DNA from: Chamaelirium japonicum
Lineage: Eukaryota > Streptophyta > Magnoliopsida > Liliales > Melanthiaceae
DNA: 64,000 bases
Reading direction: 5' to 3'
NCBI GenBank assembly: GCA_947650365.1
Contig: OX393549.1
Coordinates: forward strand, 89,789,156 to 89,853,155
The position numbers and the translations under genes were made by a program. Of this stretch, positions 33,664 through 46,979 are shown piece by piece (position 1 is the stretch's first letter; each line of letters starts with the position of its first letter). The notes under the pieces were generated by a model. It saw nothing but the letters and a program-made list of their open reading frames with translations, ran no database searches and was not told the origin of the DNA.

Positions 33664-33905
33664 CTAACTAAATGGAGCATTCTTTCTCATGTTGTGACAC
33701 GTGGACCTCTTTTAAAGAGCCATAGCCATAATCCTTCACTGATGTGTGAACGTGGCTCTCTCTTATAAATCCTTAAAAGTCGATTGTAAAGATGATAAAT
33801 ACACATTCAATGGTATTTAATGGTCATTTGATGTTAATTAAGAAAATCATTAATAATGGTATTTAATGGTCATTTGATCTTAATTAGGAAAATCATTAAG
33901 GTTTG
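33664..33905 (+). mobile_element. Fragment related to the Helitron-like units
   Basis: It parallels the 5' half of the units at 25,690-26,953: CTAAATGGAGC, TGTTGTGACACGTGGAC, TCTTTTAAAGAGC, GATGATAAAT and TGGTATTTAATGGTCATTTG, the last present twice. The 3' hairpin and CTAG end are not seen. Confidence 0.55.
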
Positions 33906-33924
33906 ATACCATTAAGCTCAGTAC

Positions 33925-34015
33925 GTGCGGCACTGCACTGCAGCCGTCTGATGCACGCGCTGTGTGCATCGCATGCACGCAGCGGTGCATCAGACGACTG
34001 CGGTGCAGTGCCACA
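33925..34015. repeat. Foldback unit 1
   Basis: Inverted arms of about 32 bp (33,925-33,956 and 33,984-34,015) with a GCAGCCGTCTGATGCAC core surround a 27-bp loop. It belongs to the same family as unit 8 (37,765-37,925). (CT)n and (TA)n follow directly. Confidence 0.75.
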
Positions 34016-34041
34016 CTTACCGCATGCCGCATTATATCATT

Positions 34042-34059
34042 TCTCTCTCTCTCTCTCTC

Positions 34060-34139
<80 letters not shown>
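34042..34139. repeat. (CT)n-(TA)n microsatellite
   Basis: About 21 bp of CT, then about 76 bp of TA, between foldback units 1 and 2. Confidence 0.95.

Positions 34140-36231
<2,092 letters not shown>

Positions 36232-36272
<41 letters not shown>
36232..36272. repeat. (TA)n microsatellite
   Basis: About 40 bp of TA between foldback units 4 and 5. Confidence 0.95.

Positions 36273-37142
<870 letters not shown>

Positions 37143-37229
<87 letters not shown>
37143..37229. repeat. (TA)n microsatellite
   Basis: About 86 bp of TA between foldback units 6 and 7. Confidence 0.95.
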
Positions 37230-37232
<3 letters not shown>

Positions 37233-37618
37233 CTGCTCTCCTGCGGGACGTCCCGCACTGAACAAATCCGGGACAAAACTGGACCGTCCGATTCCTTCCA
37301 TCGGATGGCTGGGATTCACCAAGACCAAACCCCGGCTGTTACTGTGGCGGCCACAGTAACAGCGGATTTTTGGTCCGGGTGAATCCCAGCCGTTCGATCG
37401 ATGGATCGAACGGACGGAACCAATTTTTGCTGTTACTGTAGCGGCTACAGTAACAACGAAAATTGGTCTGAACCGTTCGATCCATCGATCGGACGGATGA
37501 GATTCACCCGGACCAATTTTCGCTGTTACCGTAGCCGCTACAGTAACAGCGAAAATTGGTTCCGTCCGTTCGATCCATCGATCGAACGGCTGGGATTCAC
37601 CCGGACCAAATTTCCGCT
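37230..37618. mobile_element. Foldback unit 7, modular
   Basis: Repeated CTGTTACTGTGGCGGCCACA-like palindromes (three) are separated by TTCGATCCATCGATCGAACG-like palindromes and GGTGAATCCCAGCCG / CTGGGATTCACC words in both directions. It is an array of small hairpins rather than one simple foldback. Confidence 0.75.
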
Positions 37619-37925
<307 letters not shown>

Positions 37926-37930
37926 AAGGC

Positions 37931-38823
37931 CACATTTGGTCCTATGTAATGGACTTGTTTTTTCAATTGTACATGTGCACTCAGATTCAAATTCTTTGGT
38001 TATGAAAAGTGTGTAGTGTAACAATATCTCCACCCCCGATGTGGAGAGCTCCACAAGTGATCGATCATGTTTTTGATCAAAGTATATCCTAAAGGTGCGA
38101 CATGGGGCGATCGATCGGGTTTCAACGATCTACGCTCGCTTGGAGGTAATGATTCATACACTAGCATTGAACAGAAGAACGAGCATTCGAAAAAAAAACA
38201 AACATGCCTTTATATATTTTGATCCCCTAGAAGGCAATGGATATTTCAGAAATGGACTAAAACTGCATAAACGACAGTCAAGATCATGTTGGTACCCAAA
38301 AAAAAAAAAAATTATCTAGCTAACTTGAGTTTGGCCTCTTATAATCAGCCTTACTTGTAGAAGAAAATCAATCATTCCTAGCCTTTTCCAATAATGGGGA
38401 AGTGAATCCAAGGGCTCACACCCAAATTTTCTCATCTCTACAAACCCCATTTTATAATTAGGTCAGAATGACAGCTATCTCTTAATATGATACTCCATTC
38501 ATTGAGGGTTCTTGTTCTTCATTCCCTTTCCGATCGCTTGATCGGTTTTTTCTTTATTGTACTTTCTGTTGGTTTTTATTCACAGGTTAGGGTCTTCGCC
38601 TAACCCCCCCCCTCCTCTCTCTTCGGAGGATTCCTCCAAAAAAAAAAACCCCCCCTCTCTCTCCGGAGGATTCCTCCAAAAAAAAAAAAAAGATACCCCC
38701 TCCTTTGAAATCTCCAAAGAGATTGTGACTTCGAAAAAAAAATTAGGCTGAGAGTTCAATAATCTTTCCACTGTCATGGAATCATACGTTAATAATGCTA
38801 GTTAATACCACAAGGATCAGCAT
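37931..38823. other. Intergenic sequence with C/A low-complexity block
   Basis: No gene is seen. At 38,605-38,700 a CGGAGGATTCCTCC palindrome occurs twice, each followed by an A run and preceded by C- and CT-rich sequence. The rest looks unique. Confidence 0.5.
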
Positions 38824-39138
38824 TGTTGACAGTCCCACATTGGTAATGGGAGCGGGATTATGTCCCTTATATATCTGTTGTGTAGTAATCTTCCCTCTAA
38901 GATGTTAGTCTTTTAGCTTAATAAGTCAACATGGTATAGAGCTAGCTAGACCCCGCTCCGAGAGCTCCACCCAATTATGCCTTGCCATGCGTGCCACTTG
39001 TGAGGGTGCGTCTCGCGCGTGTAAGTGGAGTTGTTGACAGTGTGCCACGGGCATTAGTCCCACATCGATAATGGAAGTAGAATTATGCCCCTTATATACC
39101 CGCTGTGCACTCTTCCCTCTAAAAGGCCGGTTAGCGTA
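38824..39138 (+). mobile_element. TRIM-like element, diverged, about 108-bp LTRs
   Basis: The first repeat, 38,824-38,931 (TGTTGACAG...GTCAACA), is followed at once by TGGTATAGAGC, close to the tRNA-Met primer site. A second, diverged copy starts TGTTGACAG at 39,032 and shares TCCCACAT..ATAATGG, ATTATG.CCCTTATATA and CTTCCCTCTAA. The right limit is approximate and no duplication was identified. The TCCCACAT and LTR layout resemble the TRIM at 24,574. Confidence 0.6.
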
Positions 39139-39509
39139 TTTTTCCATCTCCATGAAAAAAAACAAAAAAATTCCAACATCCAAGTCATATCCTATACATC
39201 TAGATAGGTCGACGATGGTGATAAGGAAAAAATACAAACATGTTCGAACTTGAAATCAACATTCTATGATTGGTGCCAAAATCCAATCCGATGTAATTTT
39301 TCCATGGATGGATATGCCAATAAACCTAATCAACCAATTGATGGGTATAAAGATCTACCTTGTAAGCTATGCAGCTTAAGCTCATGCAATCAAGGAGCAA
39401 CCATCCAATGCACTAAGAGATTAAGGCCGTAAAAGCTAAGATTTGACATAGTAAATTAACTAAAGATCGATCGAAGAAGTAACATACATAAAATTCTTTT
39501 TCTCGATCA
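39139..39509. other. 3' flank of the J-protein gene
   Basis: No other gene is seen. The 3' untranslated region of the minus-strand gene should lie at the right side of this stretch; no clear poly(A) signal was identified. Confidence 0.4.
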
Positions 39510-39965
39510 TCACCCACATGACATGTTCCTATTCTTCGTCATTCGTTTAATCGATCTAGCTTCTAGTCCATGTATCTGGCTCATCCACACTTCCCTTGTA
39601 AACCTCGTCCCTCCTCGTTTCCACATCCCCTCGATCTCCTCTCCATCGCCCCAACCAACCAAGCCCAACTGCCGATCGTACCTCTCGCGCATGACCGGAT
39701 CGCGCAGCGTCCTGTAAGCCCTGCTGAGCTCCACGAACATTCGCGTCGACTCCTCCCTCCTCGAGGATGAGCAAGCGTCGGGATGGTACCGAAGAGCCAT
39801 GCTTCGATAGGCTCGCTTGATGTCGTCGATCCCCGCATTCTCCGAATCGAGGTCCAGAACCTTGTAGTAGTTGGTCATCTTTCTCATGCTCCCCTGGCTA
39901 GCTCTGCATGTAAATGCTGTGTTCATCATGCCTCTATTGATCCCGAAAACAAATGAAAGTTCCAT
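39510..39965 (-). CDS. DnaJ (HSP40) J-domain protein, chloroplast DNAJ20-like
   Basis: A 151-residue single-exon protein with a J domain at about residues 32-98. It has helix I YYKVLDLD, helix II IKRAYRSMALRYHPD with the invariant HPD at 61-63, helix III with FVELSRAYRTLRDP, and RERYDRQL. After it, W..QI.GLEARS..R...N..MSCG matches the C-terminus of plant DNAJ20-type proteins (W..QL.GL..RS). J-proteins of this type stimulate plastid Hsp70 and deliver client proteins to it. The N-terminus (FTCRAS near 18-23) could be a short transit peptide, but it is shorter than usual and this is inference. The frame is intact and the context is otherwise only transposons, so it is the best candidate host gene here. 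The start at 39,965 is the first ATG after a CT-rich leader. Confidence 0.88.
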   Translation of the reverse strand: MELSFVFGINRGMMNTAFTCRASQGSMRKMTNYYKVLDLDSENAGIDDIKRAYRSMALRYHPDACSSSRREESTRMFVELSRAYRTLRDPVMRERYDRQLGLVGWGDGEEIEGMWKRGGTRFTREVWMSQIHGLEARSIKRMTKNRNMSCG

Positions 39966-40062
39966 GTAGAGAGAGAAGAAAGTGAGAGAGAGAGAGAGAG
40001 AGAGGGGGGAAATATGAGAGTACTGTAGTGAGTTGTTGACCTAGATAGGGTTCCAATAAATA
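39966..40062 (-). promoter_or_regulatory. Promoter and leader of the J-protein gene
   Basis: On the minus strand a TATTTATT box (complement at 40,055-40,062) lies about 90-97 bases before the ATG. A CT-rich leader (complement of the GAGAGA run at about 39,985-40,003) follows it, as in many plant 5' untranslated regions. The transcription start is inferred to be near 40,025-40,030. Confidence 0.4.
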
Positions 40063-40777
40063 GAGAGATTGGTCTTCGAAATATCCATGATCATGATCTG
40101 AAACGTGGTAATCACTTATTTCATCCAGACCTAAGTAATCCATATAAGATATAAATTAATCATAAGGACCAGTGGCTAATATCCAAAAACTTTGTACGGG
40201 TAGTGATGTAGCCACCCATCGTCTATCAAGCTTTCGACCGCAATGACGTCACCTCCTTTGACGTGGTCGATGGCCTTTGGGTTGGGGGGGAGGGTGATAA
40301 GGTTCATAAGAACCTCAGCTAGTCTCCTCACTACTCATAACTGGCACCATCTAAGCAATCTCATTACAATAACAAGGGGAATGATCCGATACAGCGTCAC
40401 ATAGGTACCGCGGCACATCACGATCATCTGATGGCAGGTAACCCGACAAGTGAATGTCACTCAGCCCCAACCGATGGCTGTGATGCATTACACGTAACCT
40501 TATGTATGGGACACCTTAGGAAATCAATTCTCTTTCTAGTGCAAAGTAGGAAGAACATGGGTGACACCTACACTGGGCTTGTCATATTGGAATATGCTTC
40601 TAGAATGCTGGTGCCAGGTTGACATCGATCAAGTCAAGATTAATTTTTTGCCGACCGTCGTGCTGATTTTGGGTAAGTTGGTTGATGATTATCATTGGAC
40701 TTTAGGAGGATCGGAATCACGGTCTTTCTAGAGGGCAAGGCTAAAAGCTTGAAAGGCTAAATCCGATTTTTTTTTTT

Positions 40778-40808
<31 letters not shown>

Positions 40809-40881
40809 GGGTTATTATCATAATTTATACATGTTGATTGAATCCCGACTCCCAATCCACATCAGGTTGCTCGAGAGCTTA
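40063..40881. other. Intergenic sequence with T21/G24 homopolymer pair
   Basis: No gene is seen. A run of about 21 T (40,767-40,787) is directly followed by about 24 G (40,788-40,811). TTA at 40,879-40,881 is the proposed target triplet of the next unit. Confidence 0.6.
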
Positions 40882-41139
40882 GGGTGCGTTTGGCATCCGT
40901 TTTGAACACCCGATTTTGGGTCAAAACTAGTTCCGTGTCCAAACTAGTTTTAAACACCAACCAAAAATCTGTTTGGCATCCGGTTACAAAACCGGTTCTC
41001 TAAAACCAAAACCGGAAAAAGGGTCAAAACCGAAAAGCAGAAAATTTCTGCTTTTCGGGTTGTTTCTGTTTCTCGAGCGACGCCTTACCATCGGGTTAGG
41101 GTTTGGCGTGGCCTCTTCTTCCTCTCTTCTCATCGAGCA

Positions 41140-41445
41140 GAGAGCAGCCCGGCCGCTCCTCCTCCGATTGCCGGTGAGAGCAGCCCGGTCGCTCGGTGAG
41201 AGCAGCCCGGTCGTCGGTGAGAGCAGCCCGGTCGCTCCTCCCCCGGTTGCTCCTCCTCTGATCGCCGTTCACTTCGCCTCCTCTGATCATCCCTCAGCCG
41301 ATCATCGAGCAGCCCGGCCGGTCCTCCTCCGATTGCCGGTCACTTCTCCTCCGATCTCCGATCATCCCTCAGTCGATCGTCGAGCAGCCCGGCCGCTCCT
41401 CCTCCGATTGCCGGTCACTTCTCCGATCTCCGATCATCCATCAGA
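41140..41445 (+). repeat. Two interlaced tandem repeats in a GC-rich leader-like region
   Basis: GAGAGCAGCCCGGTCG occurs three times between 41,175 and 41,235. A longer unit of about 90 bp (GAGCAGCCCGGCCG, CCTCCTCCGATTGCCGGTCA, CTTCTCCGATCTCCGATCAT) follows, in three partial copies to 41,445. The 168-codon frame across it is a product of the repeats. Confidence 0.65.
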
Positions 41446-42321
41446 AATCTCGATGAGCCCCCATCTATGGTTTTTTTAGCCGAATTTGTTGGATGTCTCA
41501 TCTATGATTTACCTTGATACAAAGATGGGTTTCTGCTTTGTTTTTTTTCTTTTTTTGAATTGTCTTTTGTTTTGGATGGATGAACTGTCTCATGTTGAGG
41601 GCTCTTTTAGATTGTGGAATTATTGGTCTTTTTTATTTTTATTTTTAAGAAAGGCATTGTTTAAATCAACTGGGGTATCATTAATCCACCTAAATTTCTA
41701 TCTAGGTTCTGAATTCTACGATCGGTCGGAGGTTTTGGCCGCCCGATTCGTCGAATTGTCAATTGTTTCTGTCTGAGTGCTTTGTTTTCTCTCAGCTTGC
41801 TGAATTCTATTGATGCCAATCTATCTTTGGCTACTTCTTTTGGTGAATTTGCTTCTTCTGTTCGAAATCTATGATGTTTTGCTTTCGATTCCGTCGAGTG
41901 TGTGGATTAGTGCCTTTTAATCCTTATATTGTGGATCAACATATCTTGTTAGGTCATGTTGAGCGGTTAGTCCTTCATCAGTAATGAGGATCAACATTTC
42001 AAGCTTGGCATGACCCCGGTCGTTTGTGCGTGGCCTTGAAGCCTAAGCCCAAACCTGGCCCTAAATGAATTTTTTTTTCGTTATCAAAGGATAAGTGGGA
42101 AAAATAGCATTGATTACTAAAGATGTAAAAAATAGACATAAAAGAATGGTCCTTAAGCATTGGTATGAATTCCTAATTTTATGTCTTCAAAACCTGTAAT
42201 TCCTGGATTTAATTCCTAATTTTCTATACTTTTCACATTTTAACTGCTATATTGTAATCAATGGATTACAACAAGGGATTTGCTTCTAACATACGTTTTA
42301 GATGTATTAGCTAGAGTGTAC
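41446..42321. other. T-rich sequence, intron-like, no gene recognised
   Basis: No domain or element end is identified. T-rich composition with stretches such as TTGTTTTTTTTCTTTT at 41,538-41,555 would fit a first intron of the proposed Harbinger-like unit. Confidence 0.35.
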
Positions 42322-42322
42322 A

Positions 42323-42411
<89 letters not shown>
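42322..42411. repeat. (TA)n-(CA)n microsatellite
   Basis: About 67 bp of TA followed by about 21 bp of CA. Confidence 0.95.
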
Positions 42412-42489
42412 TGCATGTTGGATTACAAATTGGGTCGGGTTGCCTGCTATGTATCTCTACTAATTAGACTAGGATTGGGCTTGAGTTAT

Positions 42490-43092
42490 TGTGGGTGCAA
42501 AATCTGGCTAACGCCCAACGGTGGGACTCGCAGCCCTGTCTGGAGCCCACGAGTCCAATGGTGGGACCCGCAACCCTGCCTGGGGCCCACTTGCACTATC
42601 TGGGGTCTGGTAAATCCCCTGGGTATTTACCAAACCCCGGATATTCCTGGGAATATTCCTGGAATATTTCCCAGATAAACTAAGCCCTTATAAATAGCAA
42701 ACCCTGTAAATGATTCCAGATCCCAAATTCCAGACCAGAAACCCACTTTCTGTTTTCCAGAGCTCCCTGAGTTTTCTGGTTTTCAGACTCCCTCTCCACC
42801 CTCTGATTACTTGAAAGAAGCACTCATCGGCCTGTCGAGAGTAGCTCTACTGTTTATTCAGAGATAGTGGATTCAAAGGTTGTGTCTTACCGCACGGAGA
42901 CGTAGGCTTCGGCCGAACTTCGTCACCATATCCTGTGTCATCTCTTCCTCTACCTTTCTACTCTACAGTGCTTTTGTGACAACCCAGCAAGTCACCACTC
43001 AGCGCTTCGAAGCGCGCCACATCTCGAAGGGTAAAACCTTCAATCGACTGTTGGAGGAGGGTCACGTACGACGGCCGAAATCCTCCCCCATA
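42490..43092 (+). mobile_element. 5' LTR of element B
   Basis: It starts TGTGGGTGCAAAATC right after GTTAT and ends CCTCCCCCATA. The start resembles that of the LTR of element A. A TATAAATA box lies at about 42,689-42,696. The part from about 42,543 matches the 3' LTR closely. Confidence 0.8.
42689..42696 (+). promoter_or_regulatory. TATA box of element B LTR
   Basis: TATAAATA lies about 200 bp into the LTR. The same box is in the 3' LTR near 62,641-62,648. Confidence 0.5.
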
Positions 43093-43095
43093 GTT

Positions 43096-43111
43096 TGGCG
43101 CCGTCTGTGGG
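43096..43111 (+). other. Primer-binding site of element B
   Basis: TGGCGCCGTCTGTGGG lies three bases after the 5' LTR. This sequence is the usual primer site of Tat-lineage Ty3/gypsy elements of plants. Confidence 0.85.
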
Positions 43112-43211
43112 ATGAGGATCCTATCAACTTACAACTTCTAAGATTCCCAACTCATTTGGTAGCTGCTACCGGTTGCCCGAGCAATCATTCTATCTCCATC
43201 GTTACACCTAA

Positions 43212-44705
43212 ATGGCGAAGACATCGATGGACCAGCTGGAGGAAAGCAGCATGCACCCTGACGCTCGACATTCGACGACTCGATCAATGAGTCATCGGTT
43301 TGCAACGAGCCAACATCCGGAACAGCAACTCGCTGTCAATTTGAGGAGTCGTCCGTCGATTGATCGTGCCGCCCAGGCTCAACTTCGACAGTCGCCTCAA
43401 CTAGCCAACCAAATTCCTCAGCGCTTGGGAAAAGCACACATCTCTCCTAGTGCTGATGCTCAAGCGACGTACCAAATCACGGCAGAGGACTTTCAGCTCC
43501 TCACTCTCATGAAACAGAATGCTGCTCTTATGGTTGAGAGAGACTCTCTCCGACAAATCACCGTCAATGCAAGAATCAATCCCCCGCAGTTAACCGCCGG
43601 CATCGACGACGGAGCAAACGTTCGCCGGTCGGTCGACCAATCTTCCGCTCCTTCCAAACGATCCACTATCAAAATCCCTCGACATTCTTTTAAATCCCTC
43701 TCGAGAGGACCCTCACCTGTTCCTCCCAGGCCGACTGTCTGGGAGCGTCTAAATGAGTCTGCTCGCCATCCCGAGTCTCTGGGCTCCAGGTCATCCTCCG
43801 ATACTTACACCAGGAGAGATATTCAGAATAATCGACACCGCTCCAAAATTCGGCAACATTACAACGACAATCGAACCCCAGTTGGGCATCGGATGATAGG
43901 ATGGACTCCGACGCCCTCTCTACCTCCTCTTCCTCCAAGACGCCTCTCCGACCAGAAAGGTAATAGACGGAAAGATCATGCCTCCGAAGGCCCACTTCAT
44001 CGGCATATTCTCCATGCCCTGTTTCCTCGAAGCTGGAAAGCCCCCGCTCTCCCCAAGTTCAACTGCTTGACTGGAGATCCGACGCTGCACATCCTCACTT
44101 TCAGGCAAGCGTTAACGCCACATGATAGAGACAACCAGGTTCTATACCGCACCTTTGCTGGCAGCCTGGATGACATGTCACTGGACTGGTATCACAACCT
44201 CCCTACGGCCTCCGTAAGTCAATTCAGGGATTTGGCAGACCTCTTTGTTCAACACTATCGGCTGAACCTCAAGCCAGAAAAAAAGCTGGACTCCCTCTAT
44301 CGGCTCAGAATGGGATCAGATGAAACCCTCCGGGAGTTCTCTCGAAGGTTCCGGAACGAGCATGCTGCGCTCTCTGGACACCACCTCGACGATGAAGCCA
44401 TCATGCTTGCATTCCAGAATGCCTTACGTTTTGACCTCCACATCTACAATGACCTCATCCGTAATCCTCCTGCCTCCCTCGGAGTGCTATTCGATCGAAT
44501 TCAAAAGGAGATCGAGGTGGAGGACGATCAAGTCACTCGCAAGAAACGTGATATCAAGAAACGTCTTTCTGACAAGGAACCAACGAGACCAACAGCTCAA
44601 GCTCACAACGCAGAGGCTGAGGAAGATAGAACCTCCAAGAGGTCAAGACGTGCAGGCGATAGACCCGCAGAGCCTCAGAAGACCACAAATACCAAAGAAA
44701 AGTAG
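43212..44705 (+). CDS. gag: Gag protein of Tat-like element B
   Basis: One open frame of 497 codons with ATG 120 bases after the 5' LTR. The N-terminal half is Ser/Pro/Arg-rich and probably disordered. Residues about 278-400 form a Retrotrans_gag domain: LPKFNCLTGDP start, then LDWYHNLPTASVSQFRDLAD with the typical W...L....I.SF..L pattern, and SDETLREFSRRFRNE, the ESL..F..RF-type motif. The C-terminus is Lys/Arg/Glu-rich. No CCHC zinc knuckle is evident. Gag would form the particle that packages the RNA. No pol frame follows. The frame looks whole. Confidence 0.88.
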   Translation: MAKTSMDQLEESSMHPDARHSTTRSMSHRFATSQHPEQQLAVNLRSRPSIDRAAQAQLRQSPQLANQIPQRLGKAHISPSADAQATYQITAEDFQLLTLMKQNAALMVERDSLRQITVNARINPPQLTAGIDDGANVRRSVDQSSAPSKRSTIKIPRHSFKSLSRGPSPVPPRPTVWERLNESARHPESLGSRSSSDTYTRRDIQNNRHRSKIRQHYNDNRTPVGHRMIGWTPTPSLPPLPPRRLSDQKGNRRKDHASEGPLHRHILHALFPRSWKAPALPKFNCLTGDPTLHILTFRQALTPHDRDNQVLYRTFAGSLDDMSLDWYHNLPTASVSQFRDLADLFVQHYRLNLKPEKKLDSLYRLRMGSDETLREFSRRFRNEHAALSGHHLDDEAIMLAFQNALRFDLHIYNDLIRNPPASLGVLFDRIQKEIEVEDDQVTRKKRDIKKRLSDKEPTRPTAQAHNAEAEEDRTSKRSRRAGDRPAEPQKTTNTKEK

Positions 44706-44870
44706 CCCGTCGACCGATCAGAGTAGAAGACCGCCGACTATCAACAACTCGGAAGATCCCTCATCTGAAACCCATGATGTAACATCTTCCAAGTTATCAA
44801 TGAAATGACAATTGCTTCAAGTTCTATCGAAGACTATCAAATTCTATCTCAACTTTTACTCAATGTCACA

Positions 44871-45810
44871 GTTAGTTCGGTTCGTATTGCGATACGGCCG
44901 ACTAACCTGCAATGGTACAAAGCTACGTGTCCCGATACGTAGGTTCGACTGAAACGGCGCTTCGCCTAAGTCCAACCGATACAAGGGCGCTATGCTGAGT
45001 ACTCCGAATCATTGGCGTTACACGTGCTCCCGTTGTCACGTAAGGACACATGCATTAGTGCCTCGCCACAGTTAGTTCGGTTCGCGTTGTGACATGGCCG
45101 ACTAACCTGCAACGGTACAAAGCTACGTGTCCCGATACGTAGGTTCGACTAAAACGACGCTTCGCCTAAGTCCAACCGATACAAAGGCGCTATGCTGAGT
45201 ACTCTGAATCATTGGCATTGCACGTGCTCCCGTTGTCACGTAAGGACACATGCATTAGTGCCTCGCCACTGTTAGTTCGGTTTGCGTTGCAACACGGTCG
45301 ACTAACCTGTAACGGTACAAAGCTACGTGTCCCGATACGTAGGTTCGACTGAAACGGCACTTCGCCTAAGTCCAACCGATACAAGGGCGCTACGCTGAGT
45401 ACTCTGAATCATTGGTGTTGCACATGCTCCCGTTGTCATGTAAGGACACATGCATTAGTGCCTCGCCACAGTTAGTTCGGTTCGCGTTGCGACACGGCCG
45501 ACTAACCTGCAATGGTACAAAGCTACGTGTCCCGATACGTAGGTTCGATTGAAACGGCGCTTCGCCTAAGTCCAACCGATACAAGGGCGCTACACTGAGT
45601 ACTCTGAATCATTGGTATTGCACATGCTTCCGTTATCATGTAAGGACACATGCACTAGTGCCCTGCCATAGTTAGTTCGGTTCGTGTTGCGACACGGCTG
45701 ACTAACCTGCAACAGTACAAAGCTACGTGTTTCAATATATAGGTTCGACTGAAACAGTGCTTCGCTTAAGTCCAACCGATACAAAGGCACTACGCTGAGT
45801 ACTCCGAATT
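44871..45810 (+). repeat. 200-bp tandem repeat, 4.7 copies
   Basis: Copies start GTTAGTTCGG at 44,871, 45,071, 45,271, 45,471 and 45,671, exactly 200 bp apart. Each has TACAAAGCTACGTGTCCCGA, GCTTCGCCTAAGTCCAACCG and CACATGCATTAGTGCCTCGC. The last copy is the most diverged and incomplete. The minus-strand frames across it are not genes. Confidence 0.95.
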
Positions 45811-45879
45811 CTTACCCCTCGTCAATCAATAAGTCCAAGGTCCCATCCTCGGCATACAAAGACAAAGCCCGAGACGACG

Positions 45880-46790
45880 ACATCGTCTTGACCCAAGATG
45901 ACAGCCTTGGTATTCGAAAGCAAAGCCCGAGACGTCAGCACCGTCTCGGCCTGAGGCGACCTTCTCGTCGGCATTCGAAGACAAAGTCCAAGACAGGTTT
46001 CGCTGCCTCGGCACCAGACCAAGCCCGAGACGGCGGCACCGTCTCAGCCCAAAGAGACAACCTTGGCTTTCAAAGACATAGCCTGAGGCAAGCTTCGCCC
46101 TCCTCGGCACCTGCAAAAGCCTGAGACAGCGGCACCATCTCATCCCAAGGAGACAGCCTTGGCATTCAAAAGGAAAGTTCGAGACAGGCTTCACTGCCTC
46201 GGTACCTGTCGAAGCCCGAGACGTCGGCAACGTCTCGGCCCGAGGCGACCTTCGCCTCGGCATTCGAAGACAAAGTCCGAAGCAAGCTTCGCCGCCTCGG
46301 CACCTGACGAAACCCGAGATATCGACAACGTCTCGGCCCATGGCGACGTTCGCCTCAGTATTCGAAGACAAAGTCCAAGGCAGGCTTCACCGCCTCGCTA
46401 CCTGACGAAGCCTGAGATATCAGCAACGTCTTGGCCCAAGGCGACGTTCGCCTCGGCATTCAAAGACAAAGTCCAAGGCAGGCTTCACCGCCTCGTCACC
46501 TGACGAAGCCCTAGACATCGGCAATGTCTCAGCCCGAGGCGACCTCGCCTCGGCGTTCGAAAACAAAGTTCGAGGCCAGTTTTGCCGCCTCGGCACCTAA
46601 CGAAGCCTGAGACGTCGGCATCGTCTCAGCCCGCATTCGAAGACAATGTTCGAGGCAGGCTTCGCCGCCTCGGCACCTGACGAAGCCCGAGATATCAGCA
46701 CCGTCTTGGCCCAAGGTGACCTCTGTCTCAATATTCAAAGACGAAGACCAAGGCCGCCTTCGCCTCGGCATTCGACGAACCCCAAGGCCC
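45880..46790 (+). repeat. GC-rich tandem repeat, about 90-110-bp unit, about 9 copies
   Basis: Units contain GACCTTCGCCTCGGCATTCG, AAGACAAAGTCC and GCCGCCTCGGCACCTGACGA, then AGCCCGAGAC and CGTCTCGGCCC. Unit length and sequence vary. The open frames on both strands follow from composition. Confidence 0.85.
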
Positions 46791-46979
46791 TGCCCTCGAC
46801 ATGCGACGACGAAGCTCGAAACCTTCGCCTCGACAAACTACGAATGCATCCCCGACCGACCCTTGGTAGGGGGTCGGCAGGCGTGACGGTCGACGCCGAA
46901 CAACGTGCGCTGACAAGCTCGTTTAGGTTTGTTCGGTTACAAGACAAGCACAAACAGGCCAAGGCTTTGGCTCACCATT

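Larger units (their letters stand above)
44706..46979 (+). other. Non-coding region of element B left of the CACTA element
   Basis: It holds the 200-bp tandem array (44,871-45,810) and a GC-rich array (45,880-46,790). It ends with GGGGGTCGGCAGGCGTGACG (near 46,870), a word also used in the array at 61,858-62,440. No pol gene is seen. ATT at 46,977-46,979 is the CACTA target duplication. Confidence 0.7.

Noticed and set aside
45190-45790. Three similar minus-strand frames MYRLDLGEVPFQS-like
   Set aside because: They are copies of one frame in the 200-bp tandem array of element B.
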